Origin: Nitrososphaerales archaeon TH5895
GTDB taxonomy: Archaea; Thermoproteota; Nitrososphaeria; Nitrososphaerales; Nitrososphaeraceae
Length of the DNA: 8,206 nucleotides
Direction: 5' to 3'
NCBI GenBank assembly: GCA_014523695.1
Contig: JAATVS010000567.1
Coordinates: forward strand, 1 to 8,206
Positions 1 through 5,730 of this stretch are shown here, one piece after another (positions within the stretch are counted from its first letter, which is position 1; each line of letters opens with the position of its first letter). A program made the position numbers and the translations under genes. The notes beneath the pieces are model-generated. The model was given only the letters and a program-made list of their open reading frames with translations. It ran no database searches and had not been told where the DNA came from.

Positions 1-1
1 A

Positions 2-121
2 GAAGCAAACAATGATTTCAAACAAGCAATACGTCTACGAAAGCAGATAATCAAAATTCAAGATACTGAAGATGAAATCAGCGCTCAATGTTCAAATACT
101 AAGTTAAGATGGACATCTTAG
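2..121 (+). CDS. 3' end of a gene cut by the window start (hypothetical)
   Basis: Thirty-nine sense codons run open from the window edge to a TAG. The peptide is charged and helix-like, with the stretch NDFKQAIRLRKQI. This spacing (Phe, then Ala, then Leu-Arg, then Ile) recalls the UVR motif seen at the C-termini of UvrB/UvrC and some chaperone-associated proteins. With one partial helix the likeness is only suggestive. The end of the reading frame is followed by a stop on the opposite strand at 160, so the neighbouring genes would be convergent. No function can be assigned. It could also be a chance open frame, although the amphipathic helix and ordinary codon use favour a real C-terminus. 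Confidence 0.45.
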   Translation, partial: EANNDFKQAIRLRKQIIKIQDTEDEISAQCSNTKLRWTS

Positions 122-159
122 TTGGACAAAATCTTACGATAAGATCGTATGTCTTCTCT

Positions 160-288
160 CTAAACACATTTCACCAAGAAGCTGCAACTCTCGCAAGAGT
201 ATACTAACTTATCGAAGCTGGAGCACAATTCCATAATCTCATTACACCAGGGGCACTCTCTTTCCAGGAGATCAGGTAAGAATTTGTA
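160..288 (-). pseudogene. small zinc-ribbon reading frame without a normal start
   Basis: Read on the - strand this frame contains CPWC and, 16 residues later, CESC, the C-x2-C-x16-C-x2-C layout of a small zinc ribbon, plus two more cysteines before the TAG at 162-160. There is no ATG, GTG or TTG upstream of the first CxxC. The only near-cognate start is CTG at 267-265, giving 35 residues. A TATA-like TATAATA (plus positions 287-293) lies about 23 bp upstream of that CTG, which would suit a leaderless transcript. Further upstream the same frame is open from an ATG at 345-343 but is broken by two TAA codons (300-298 and 291-289). It is either a decayed zinc-ribbon gene or a micro-gene with an unusual start. 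What is seen is the cysteine pattern; the status is uncertain. Confidence 0.35.
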
Positions 289-397
289 TTATATCTCTTA
301 CGTGAATGATATTTTCAAATAGTTTACCATATCAGATGGAAACATAGAAGACAATAAGCTCAAAACTATTGAAATTATGTTGTCGTGTCATCGTCAG

Positions 398-416
398 AAT
401 TTTTATCAGAAAAATT
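398..416. terminator. AT-only inverted repeat, likely terminator of the 434-970 gene
   Basis: A perfect 7-bp inverted repeat, AATTTTT and AAAAATT with a 5-nt loop, begins 18 bp beyond the stop codon of the - strand gene. Either arm gives a T-run, so it can act on transcripts from both directions. Archaeal termination depends chiefly on T-runs, so the T5 is probably the working part. Confidence 0.45.
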
Positions 417-433
417 GGAAATAGACAGTCTTC

Positions 434-970
434 TTAATCGTCTTCGTCTTCGTCTGCTGCTGGTAGTTTCTGAGTTATCTTGAGTAATTCTGTGTCTGCT
501 GTGTTTATTTCTTGAAATGCTTTCACAGTATCGTTATTCCCTGATGAATCTTGAGCCATGTTTATGTTATTTAATATCGTCAACAGTTGTTGCCCACCTA
601 GACTATCTTCTCCTCCAAGCTGTGTCATGAAAACTCTAACTTCAGTCTCAGCAGAACCTAAATCGCCTACTGCTCCCGCAAGATCATTGTCTCTTAGGGC
701 TTCACGTGCTGAATTTAAGTTATCTGTTAGTTCTTCGAAATCTGATTGTATAAGAGCACCCATAGGTTCTGGCCCTGCTGCTTGCGTCAAATTGGATGAC
801 GTAGAGGTGGCATTTGTAGTATCTTGCTGCCCTGCTGCTTGTGTTAGGTTAGATGATGTACTATTCTGACCGAATGCCTCTGAGGCTGTCAATCCAGAGA
901 TAGGCACGACTATTGAAAGAAAAGAAGAAAGCACGACAGCGACAATAGATATTTGTTTCTTTGAATTCAT
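434..970 (-). CDS. exported protein with duplicated TSSNLTQAAG segment and acidic tail
   Basis: The 178-aa product starts at the ATG at 970 with a signal peptide: MNSKKQ, then a hydrophobic core to about residue 27, and likely cleavage near Ala32-Gln35. The frame stays open 80 codons further upstream, but that extension crosses the promoter and lacks a signal peptide at its N-terminus. The ATG at 970 also has a good TATA box 28 bp upstream, as expected for a leaderless archaeal message. Residues 38-47 and 57-66 are identical (TSSNLTQAAG). With NST and NAT nearby they give four Asn-X-Ser/Thr sequons. Residues 75-170 look all-helical, and the protein ends in an acidic DEDEDD. No domain was recognised. 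It is probably released or surface-bound and N-glycosylated. It is divergent from the Ser/Asp-rich exported protein at 1187. Confidence 0.8.
   Translation of the reverse strand: MNSKKQISIVAVVLSSFLSIVVPISGLTASEAFGQNSTSSNLTQAAGQQDTTNATSTSSNLTQAAGPEPMGALIQSDFEELTDNLNSAREALRDNDLAGAVGDLGSAETEVRVFMTQLGGEDSLGGQQLLTILNNINMAQDSSGNNDTVKAFQEINTADTELLKITQKLPAADEDEDD
773..860 (-). repeat. imperfect 31-bp direct repeat inside the 434-970 gene
   Basis: Copies at 773-803 and 830-860 encode the two identical TSSNLTQAAG segments. The DNA differs at several third codon positions while the peptide is unchanged. This is the mark of a duplication kept by selection on the protein rather than a very recent copy. 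Confidence 0.7.
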
Positions 971-992
971 TACCAAAGAAAAGTTACCATAC

Positions 993-1002
993 GATATAAA
1001 AG
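993..1002 (-). promoter_or_regulatory. TATA box of the 434-970 gene
   Basis: On the - strand the sequence CTTTTATATC is centred 28 bp before the ATG at 970. That is the spacing expected of a leaderless archaeal promoter. No ribosome-binding site precedes the ATG. Confidence 0.6.
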
Positions 1003-1137
1003 TTATCTCGCTATCGCGGCGAATTAGTATATCAAAATATATATCAACAAGAGTGGTTGAATGCACTAGCTGGTTGCCTGAGTCGCAGCTACAAATGGCG
1101 GCTGCATTTTCCAATTGGTTAGTTATCGAATAAATAT

Positions 1138-1147
1138 GATATATATC
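1138..1147 (+). promoter_or_regulatory. TATA-like palindrome before the Ser/Asp-rich protein gene
   Basis: GATATATATC lies about 44 bp upstream of the proposed TTG start at 1187, which would put transcription start near 1168-1172 and leave a short leader. It is perfectly palindromic, so its direction is set only by the downstream gene. Its position argues against the farther-upstream starts of this frame (TTG 1115, ATG 1136), which would lie before or inside the box. Confidence 0.45.
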
Positions 1148-1186
1148 TGGATTAACCAAGATAAGACTTGTTACCAAATAGCAGCT

Positions 1187-1657
1187 TTGGAGAAGAAATT
1201 GAAAATCCATATCAGATTTGGAACATTAATGGCAGCTACGCTGTTATCCACACTCATGCTAGCTACGATAGATGTAAGCCAGAATTTGGCGTTTGCTCAG
1301 AACAGCCCCATTGCACAGGAGAGTACTCCTATAACACCAGCTCCCGGAACTTCAGATAGCGATGATGATTCATCATCAAGCAGTGATAGTGATAACAATG
1401 ATAGCAATGATGAATCATCTGGTTCATCTGATGACGACGATAGCAATGCTGATGACAATAGCGACTTACAAGATACATCATCAACTGATGATGGTGACTC
1501 CTCAAGTGAGGGCAGTGATGAACAAGATGCATCTACAAGTGATGATGAAGATGAAATGGAAGATGAATTCGAGCAGACAAACCCATTACTGGAACAAATA
1601 AGAAAGAGTGTAAGTGGAGCATTATCGGCTACTGGAATATCTGGCCCAGAAATCTAA
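1187..1657 (+). CDS. exported Ser/Asp-rich acidic low-complexity protein (TTG start)
   Basis: Starting at TTG 1187, the 156-aa product opens with a basic stretch (MEKKLKIHIR) and a hydrophobic core, ending in AFAQ at about residue 38, a convincing signal peptide. The ATG at 1229 would remove the basic segment, and starts upstream (TTG 1115, ATG 1136) would overlap the probable TATA box. Residues 56-128 are almost only Ser, Asp, Glu and Asn, with runs such as DSSSSSDSD. After that a short amphipathic C-terminus (LLEQIRKSVSGALSATG) may be an interaction or membrane-surface helix. No enzyme motif is present. Such acidic tracts can bind divalent cations or act as a hydrated spacer; this is inference. 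It is divergent from the exported protein at 434-970, with 216 bp between starts. Confidence 0.75.
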   Translation: MEKKLKIHIRFGTLMAATLLSTLMLATIDVSQNLAFAQNSPIAQESTPITPAPGTSDSDDDSSSSSDSDNNDSNDESSGSSDDDDSNADDNSDLQDTSSTDDGDSSSEGSDEQDASTSDDEDEMEDEFEQTNPLLEQIRKSVSGALSATGISGPEI

Positions 1658-1661
1658 TACG

Positions 1662-1680
1662 CCCCCCCATATTCTTTTTA
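1662..1680 (+). terminator. C7 run followed by T-rich terminator
   Basis: Seven consecutive C residues and then TTCTTTTTA follow the stop codon of the Ser/Asp-rich gene within 25 bp. The T-run fits an archaeal terminator. The C7 is unusual in such AT-rich DNA. Confidence 0.4.
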
Positions 1681-1822
1681 TTAATTCAAAGCTTGGATGA
1701 TAAGTGGATCCGGATTCGAGATATCTCTACGATTTTTTTATCAGCTATCCACATTTTAGCACGAAGTTACAGCTATCACAGAAATATACTAATGAGTCAA
1801 ATTTGGAATTCGGTTCCATGGC

Positions 1823-1846
1823 TATGACAGTATGACAGTATGACAC
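1823..1846 (+). repeat. three tandem 8-bp units TATGACAG/C
   Basis: Two identical TATGACAG units and a third ending in C stand head to tail. The 10-mer TGACAGTATG created at each junction has an exact reverse complement at 1928-1937. Confidence 0.75.
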
Positions 1847-2140
1847 TATTTTTCAAAAAAAATGGAGGGACTAATTAATCTAATATCATATAGAGAAATA
1901 GTTTTTACAAATTGCCGTCATTACCTTCATACTGTCAGAGGCTCGACCTCAAGTTAGATCACCATATCACTGCGCATAAAAGTGTGCGAGACAATATTGG
2001 AGCAGATGTCGAGCCATTTTGGATAATACTGTATTGGACATAGTCCGAAATCTGGTAATAACATAATAACAATTTAGACAGTATTATATGGATACAGGAA
2101 CGTTTAATACTGAACTATCTGTAACATATATCACTAAAGG

Positions 2141-2148
2141 TTATATAG
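2141..2148 (+). promoter_or_regulatory. TATA box of the 2180-2644 gene
   Basis: TTATATAG, preceded by the purine-rich AAAGG that could serve as a BRE, is centred about 35 bp before the ATG at 2180. This predicts transcription start roughly 8 nt upstream of the start codon. Confidence 0.55.
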
Positions 2149-2179
2149 AACTCTCTCGACTTCTCGTATTCACTGAAAC

Positions 2180-2644
2180 ATGATAAAAAAGCTTAGAAGT
2201 CTCAGCTCTAAGAGCATGATTCTACTCATTCTGGCGGCATCTATAATCACTGTGATTTTTACAATACCACAAAGTCAGCAGGCACACGCTAGTAACGACT
2301 GTAGAGACAAGCCTTTTCCTCAAGATATTGCGTGTGGTTTAGGCGATGCAGCTACAGGTTACGATAATGGTTACAGTGACGGAAAGAATGCTGGAGCAAA
2401 CGGTCGGAGTAGTAGTTGTCCACAATCAGATTCAGTATCTGGATATTGTCTAGGCTGGAATGATGGATGGAGAGATGGTGCAGATGCACGAACAGATATG
2501 GAGCAAGAGACTGGCAGTAATAACAATAACGACGACAACGACAATGATGGCAACGACAACGGTAACAGAGAATACGACGGCGAATTCGTTCCTCGAGTTA
2601 TCCAACAACAAGACGTTCCTAAACGAGTTATCGGACAAGACTAG
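2180..2644 (+). CDS. exported Cys-containing protein with duplicated G-Y-x2-G-aromatic-D-G motif
   Basis: This 154-aa protein has a signal peptide (MIKKLRSL, then a hydrophobic core to residue 28, with likely cleavage after AHA at residue 37). The mature N-terminal part holds four cysteines (41, 52, 80, 90), which could form two disulfides outside the cell. Two similar segments occur at residues 60-72 (GYDNGYSDGKNAG) and 88-100 (GYCLGWNDGWRDG). They share the pattern G-Y-x2-G-(Y/W)-(S/N)-D-G-x3-G and so form an internal duplication. Residues 112-130 are an Asn/Asp tract. The tail repeats itself: VPRVIQQQD then VPKRVIGQD. I associate this Gly-Tyr-Asp-Gly type of secreted protein with Nitrososphaeria but know no function. 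A TATA box at 2141 supports the ATG chosen. Confidence 0.8.
   Translation: MIKKLRSLSSKSMILLILAASIITVIFTIPQSQQAHASNDCRDKPFPQDIACGLGDAATGYDNGYSDGKNAGANGRSSSCPQSDSVSGYCLGWNDGWRDGADARTDMEQETGSNNNNDDNDNDGNDNGNREYDGEFVPRVIQQQDVPKRVIGQD
2587..2640 (+). repeat. imperfect tail duplication in the 2180-2644 gene
   Basis: Two neighbouring copies of about 26 bp, each running from GTTCCT through CGAGTTATC to ACAAGA, encode the last two repeats of the protein. The second copy has extra bases after GTTCCT and a changed CGG. The stop codon follows directly. Confidence 0.6.
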
Positions 2645-2886
2645 AAATGAGTAGTATAACAACAAAGATCGACAAGATGTAGGACCGGGCGAAACCATAA
2701 CATTACAGTCAGTCTAGAAGTCTTACGCAGATAGTAGACCCACAAGGGATATTAACTATCTAGATCTTTTATGTTTTCAGTATGAATAATATTCAGAGAT
2801 TGCTCTAATGTATAATACTCTGGACCATCACTCGCACAAAACTAAACTGAGGCTATTGCAATGATCTTTGAATGATTGCGAAAGAT

Positions 2887-3255
2887 TCAGTCTACACAGA
2901 TCCCTGGAACTGCGACCTTTTTGAATAGATGAGGAGACATCATGGTATTGGGCAGAACACTAGCCATGTTTGACTTGAACTCTGGCCTATTGAAAGCCTG
3001 TTTGAAATGTGCTGCAGATTCCCAAACGACATAGTTAACGAACGTACTACTGCCAGCAATTCCTCTATGCAATTGAGCCGAAATGAATCCGGGTTGCTGT
3101 TTAAATGTTTCAGTAGTCTTAGCGAATACCTTTAGAAACTCATCTATCTCGTCGGGTCCTACGTTGAACTTGTTCATTACGACAATTGGCCCAGCATCTT
3201 CATCCAACTGTTTTTCTAGAGTTATTCTCTCGTCCATTTCTACGATTTTTACCAT
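2887..3255 (-). CDS. antibiotic-biosynthesis-monooxygenase (ABM) superfamily protein
   Basis: The 122-aa product has the length and order of the ABM fold (dimeric alpha/beta barrel): a first strand around residues 23-32 (PIVVMNKFNV), a helix with FLKVFAKTTETFKQQPGF at 40-57, and the signature NYVVWES at 74-80, followed by the helix HFKQAFNRPEF. Family members include cofactor-free monooxygenases and heme-degrading IsdG/HmoA-like enzymes. The substrate cannot be inferred. After Trp78 the only later histidines are 83 and 109, so a heme-degrading Asn-Trp-His triad cannot be confirmed. It has no signal peptide and is presumably cytoplasmic. The ATG at 3255 has a TATA-like box about 24 bp upstream; Met7 is an alternative start. 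It is the last gene before a short region separating it from the exported protein at 2180. Confidence 0.8.
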   Translation of the reverse strand: MVKIVEMDERITLEKQLDEDAGPIVVMNKFNVGPDEIDEFLKVFAKTTETFKQQPGFISAQLHRGIAGSSTFVNYVVWESAAHFKQAFNRPEFKSNMASVLPNTMMSPHLFKKVAVPGICVD

Positions 3256-3274
3256 AGTCTAGTCCGTGGCGACT

Positions 3275-3283
3275 TGATATTTC
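3275..3283 (-). promoter_or_regulatory. TATA-like box of the ABM-protein gene
   Basis: On the - strand GAAATATCA is centred about 24 bp before the ATG at 3255, which suits leaderless transcription. The match is moderate. Confidence 0.4.
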
Positions 3284-3404
3284 AGTTTTATTGATTGGGT
3301 AATGTCAGATAATCTGTGATTTTAGATATATACAACAGCCTAGTCAGTGCAGGCATCCAACCAATTGTTAACCTGCTAAATTTGGTTCGACCAGACGACG
3401 ATAT

Positions 3405-3656
3405 CTAAAAGATAGTACAATTCGATTTTGATAGACAATCATTATGAGAATGAATCTGCATATTCTCTTTAATCTTCATTCTCATAGAAGTGGTCATTTC
3501 ATTCGGATTTATTGCATGATATTCAAACATGTGCAGGAATGTCTCATTCGCGACTTTCTCTTCAGTGTTTCCATAAATAATGCAATTACAGTCTAGTCCT
3601 ATATCCTCGCAGTGGATACAGAATGATCTTATACAGTCTTCGATTATTTGGGACAT
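3405..3656 (-). CDS. DUF1059-type small cysteine/histidine protein
   Basis: The 83-aa product matches the DUF1059 layout as I recall it: Cys16-Glu-Asp-x-Gly20-x2-Cys23 near the N-terminus, a Gly-x-Thr-Glu-Glu-x-Val turn at 29-35, then His42-x4-His47. The two cysteines and two histidines make a plausible metal site. The family is annotated as predicted small metal-binding proteins and has no established role. Additional cysteines at 8, 13, 25, 74 and 80 are not part of the common pattern; the C-terminal ones lie in a tail (from about residue 66) beyond the usual domain. No signal peptide is seen. It has its own promoter (TATATTA on the + strand at 3680-3686, 27 bp from the ATG), so it is probably transcribed independently of the ABM gene 150 bp downstream. 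Confidence 0.75.
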   Translation of the reverse strand: MSQIIEDCIRSFCIHCEDIGLDCNCIIYGNTEEKVANETFLHMFEYHAINPNEMTTSMRMKIKENMQIHSHNDCLSKSNCTIF

Positions 3657-3679
3657 CAGAAATATATAGTAAATTTGCC

Positions 3680-3686
3680 TATATTA
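3680..3686 (-). promoter_or_regulatory. TATA box of the DUF1059 gene
   Basis: TAATATA on the - strand is centred 27 bp before the ATG at 3656, the standard leaderless spacing. Confidence 0.5.
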
Positions 3687-3700
3687 ACTGAGTGATAAAT

Positions 3701-3722
3701 TGTACTAGGAGACTATAGTACA
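3701..3722. promoter_or_regulatory. 7-bp inverted repeat TGTACTA/TAGTACA, candidate operator
   Basis: TGTACTA (3701-3707) and TAGTACA (3716-3722) flank an 8-nt spacer just upstream of the DUF1059 promoter. Further single copies of the heptamer occur at 3828-3834 and, inverted, at 3413-3419. The position upstream of the TATA box suits a regulator site. It could be chance in AT-rich DNA. Confidence 0.35.
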
Positions 3723-3926
3723 TGATATTTCAGGTATAATTTATTGATACTGATTCAAAATATTTGGATCTAATATTCATGAACCAATTTACAGTCAGGT
3801 ACATTGCACCAAATCAGACTATCATTATGTACTATTTACTAGTAGAGATATGAGATTAAACTGGTAGTGTTATCAATATGAATCCACATAGATGAAGGTC
3901 TCATTAAGCCATTAGCCATATCATAC

Positions 3927-5636
3927 ATGAATAACAAGACCATGTCTATGTTAACAGTTCTCTTCCTGGTAATAGTTGTGGTTATGCCATTAGCAGATCC
4001 ACTAACTAAATTAATGCCTTTTTCAGTTTACGCCAAAGAGTATTCCAGCACTGCACAGTTGCAAAATGAATGCTCGTCAGAAGACGGCATTACAAACTGT
4101 GCTAATAACAATGCAGAAACAATTGGAGATGAGAATGTTGTAAACCCACAAGTCAGACAGACTTCTATAAAGAGTGGAGAAGATGGTTCGCCAGGACCAG
4201 CAGGACCAGCTGGGCCACAAGGTCCACCTGGAGCTGCTGGAGCTACTGGACCAGCAGGACCACAAGGTCCACCAGGCCAAACTGGAGCTACTGGACCAGC
4301 GGGACCACAAGGTCAAACCGGTGCTACTGGAGCTACTGGTGCTACTGGTGCTACTGGTGCTACTGGAGCTACTGGAGCTACTGGAGCTACTGGAGCTACT
4401 GGAGCTACTGGAGCTACTGGAGCTACTGGAGCTACTGGAGCTACTGGAGCTACTGGTGCACAAGGTCTACAGGGTCCACAAGGTCAGACAGGTGCTACTG
4501 GATCACAAGGTCCAGCTGGTCCGCAGGGAGATCCCGGTCCTCCAGGCCCACCAACTTCCCAGGATTTGATTCATGTTGTGTGGGAAGCTAGAACATCAGC
4601 TGCTAGTGCTAATGATATATTTCTAAACAGAGATGGAGCTGATTTTGATCCGAGTACAATTAATCTAAGCGGTACCCCTGCAAGTTCTAGGAATCCAGCG
4701 ATGGCTGTCTCTGGTAGTGATGTGCATGTTGTTTGGGAAGAGGATATTTCTGGAAACGGTGATATCTTTTATAAGAGGAGTATGAATGGTGGGGCTACGT
4801 TTAGCGAGGTTGTAAACCTGGGTGATAATGATGGAGAGTCTGAAGTCCCAGCTATTGCTGTATCAGGTAATAATGTGTATGTAGTGTGGTCAGATGACAC
4901 ACCTGGCAATAATGAGATTTTATATAAGAGGAGCACAGATGGTGGGAATAGCTTTGTAGAACCTACAGAGAATTTGAGCAATAATGATGGATCTTCTGAA
5001 CTCCCTGCAATAGCTGCTATCGGTAATAGTGTACATGTAATTTGGCAAGATTGGATACCCCAAGTTACCAGTACGGATATCTATTACAGAAGATCAGTTG
5101 ATGGTGGAGTTACGTTTACCAGTGAGGTAAATCTGAGCGATAGTCCAGGCGCATCAAGATTTGCCTCGATAGCTCTATCAGGCAACACAGTACACGTGGC
5201 CTGGGACGATGACTCATTTATCACCGGAACGGATAACGCTCACAGAAGATCAGTTGATGGTGGAGTTACATTTTCTAATACGGAGAATTTAAGTCTGACT
5301 GCATTCTCTGAATCCATTAGGCCTAAAATAGCAATTTCGGGTCAGAATGTATATATTGTCTGGCAGGAAAATGTTCCAAGCGATATTTTCTACGTTCGAT
5401 CCCTAAATGGTGGAAATACGTTCTCTAGTCCAGGGGTAAATTTGAGTACTAATTCTGGAAATTCAGAAGTTCCTGATATAGCAGTATTAGACAGTAACGT
5501 CTATGTTGTGTGGGCAGACAGTGGATCGATAGTGTACCGGCCGTCTACAGATAATGGAGAGACATTTGATGAGATATGGAGTAATCTTAGCGAAGGCTTA
5601 GTTTTTCCGTTCTCGCCGGTGATAGCCGCGAGTTAA
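3927..5636 (+). CDS. exported collagen-like rod fused to seven-unit Asp-box beta-propeller
   Basis: The 569-aa protein begins with a signal peptide (hydrophobic core at residues 8-24, likely cleavage after VYA at 36). A short N-terminal segment with two cysteines (49, 58) could crosslink chains. Residues 84-209 are 42 uninterrupted Gly-X-Y triplets (collagen-like), including 15 consecutive Gly-Ala-Thr at 132-176. From 213 to the end there are seven units of about 51-53 residues, each opening with a V-(H/Y)-V-x-W strand (Trp 219, 270, 321, 373, 426, 479, 529). Six have an Asp-box-like S-x-(D/N)-x-G-x-(T/S)-F motif (first residues 285, 336, 390, 442, 492, 540), as in sialidase/BNR propellers. 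Asn-Leu-Ser sequons recur at 246, 349, 402, 454, 505 and 553. No transmembrane anchor or sorting tail ends the protein. Probable role: trimeric extracellular stalk presenting a carbohydrate- or protein-binding head. Sialidase catalysis is not supported, since no catalytic Arg triad can be placed. Confidence 0.88.
   Translation: MNNKTMSMLTVLFLVIVVVMPLADPLTKLMPFSVYAKEYSSTAQLQNECSSEDGITNCANNNAETIGDENVVNPQVRQTSIKSGEDGSPGPAGPAGPQGPPGAAGATGPAGPQGPPGQTGATGPAGPQGQTGATGATGATGATGATGATGATGATGATGATGATGATGATGATGATGAQGLQGPQGQTGATGSQGPAGPQGDPGPPGPPTSQDLIHVVWEARTSAASANDIFLNRDGADFDPSTINLSGTPASSRNPAMAVSGSDVHVVWEEDISGNGDIFYKRSMNGGATFSEVVNLGDNDGESEVPAIAVSGNNVYVVWSDDTPGNNEILYKRSTDGGNSFVEPTENLSNNDGSSELPAIAAIGNSVHVIWQDWIPQVTSTDIYYRRSVDGGVTFTSEVNLSDSPGASRFASIALSGNTVHVAWDDDSFITGTDNAHRRSVDGGVTFSNTENLSLTAFSESIRPKIAISGQNVYIVWQENVPSDIFYVRSLNGGNTFSSPGVNLSTNSGNSEVPDIAVLDSNVYVVWADSGSIVYRPSTDNGETFDEIWSNLSEGLVFPFSPVIAAS
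4320..4454 (+). repeat. 15 tandem 9-bp units encoding Gly-Ala-Thr
   Basis: Fifteen head-to-tail units GG(A/T)GCTACT lie in the collagen-like part of the gene. Units 1, 3, 4 and 5 have GGT and the rest GGA. The last ten (4365-4454) are identical over 90 bp. Because a unit is three codons, gain or loss of units changes rod length without breaking the frame. Confidence 0.95.
5086..5269 (+). repeat. 28-bp identical direct repeat between propeller units 4 and 5
   Basis: The 28 bp at 5086-5113 and 5242-5269 are identical, 156 bp (52 codons) apart and in frame. They cover the RRSVDGGVT Asp-box segment. Other units have diverged much more, so this pair reflects recent duplication or gene conversion. 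Confidence 0.8.
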
Positions 5637-5648
5637 CCTAGACACCAA

Positions 5649-5672
5649 ATGCTAATGCGGGCGAATTAGCAT
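5649..5672 (+). terminator. 8-bp stem hairpin after the collagen-propeller gene
   Basis: ATGCTAAT and ATTAGCAT form a perfect 8-bp inverted repeat around the GC-rich 8-nt loop GCGGGCGA, starting 12 bp after the stop codon. No T-run follows at once, so it may protect the 3' end or be a regulator site rather than a simple terminator. Confidence 0.5.
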
Positions 5673-5730
5673 ATACATACTAAGGCCATTGTCTATAAGA
5701 CGGTAAAAAATAATAGATGATATCAATCTG

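Larger units (their letters stand above)
1658..2179. other. 522-bp gene-free region with dispersed ACAGTAT-type repeats
   Basis: No convincing gene lies here. The stretch holds three tandem TATGACA(G/C) octamers (1823-1846), an inverted copy CATACTGTCA (1928-1937), a second inverted pair GGCTCGAC/GTCGAGCC (1940-1947 and 2008-2015), and a third pair ATAATACTGT/ACAGTATTAT (2023-2032 and 2078-2087). The shared ACAGTAT core on both strands suggests binding sites, or the folded arms of a non-coding RNA or decayed small mobile element. The rightmost part (2141-2179) is the promoter of the next gene. Confidence 0.5.

Noticed and set aside
558..869. 103-codon frame on the + strand
   Set aside because: Lies wholly inside the exported protein gene on the opposite strand, which has a signal peptide, a TATA box and a peptide-level repeat.
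1115..1186. N-terminal extension of the Ser/Asp-rich protein from TTG 1115 or ATG 1136
   Set aside because: It would place the signal peptide 24 or more residues inside the protein and overlaps the probable TATA box at 1138-1147.
971..1210. 80-codon upstream extension of the 434-970 gene
   Set aside because: It crosses the TATA box that fits the ATG at 970 and overlaps the divergent gene. The signal peptide at 970 marks the true N-terminus.
1894..2043. 49-codon open stretch on the + strand in the gene-free region, and a 31-codon ATG frame from about 1862
   Set aside because: The first has no ATG, neither has a recognisable motif, and both run through the inverted repeats. Open stretches of this length are expected by chance.
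4320..4454. CRISPR-like regular repeat array
   Set aside because: The units are contiguous 9-mers without spacers, in frame within a coding region.
4077..4463. 128-codon poly-Ser frame on the - strand
   Set aside because: It is the reverse reading of the Gly-Ala-Thr repeat array in the collagen-like gene; repeats with a 9-bp unit stay open in several frames.
4174..4569. 131-codon Leu/Glu-rich frame on the + strand
   Set aside because: Shifted reading of the same repeat DNA, without signal peptide or plausible start context, inside a well-supported gene.
3927..5636. Sialidase enzyme
   Set aside because: Asp-box motifs occur in many non-enzymatic propellers. I could not place the Arg triad, Asp/Glu acid-base and Tyr nucleophile of sialidases.
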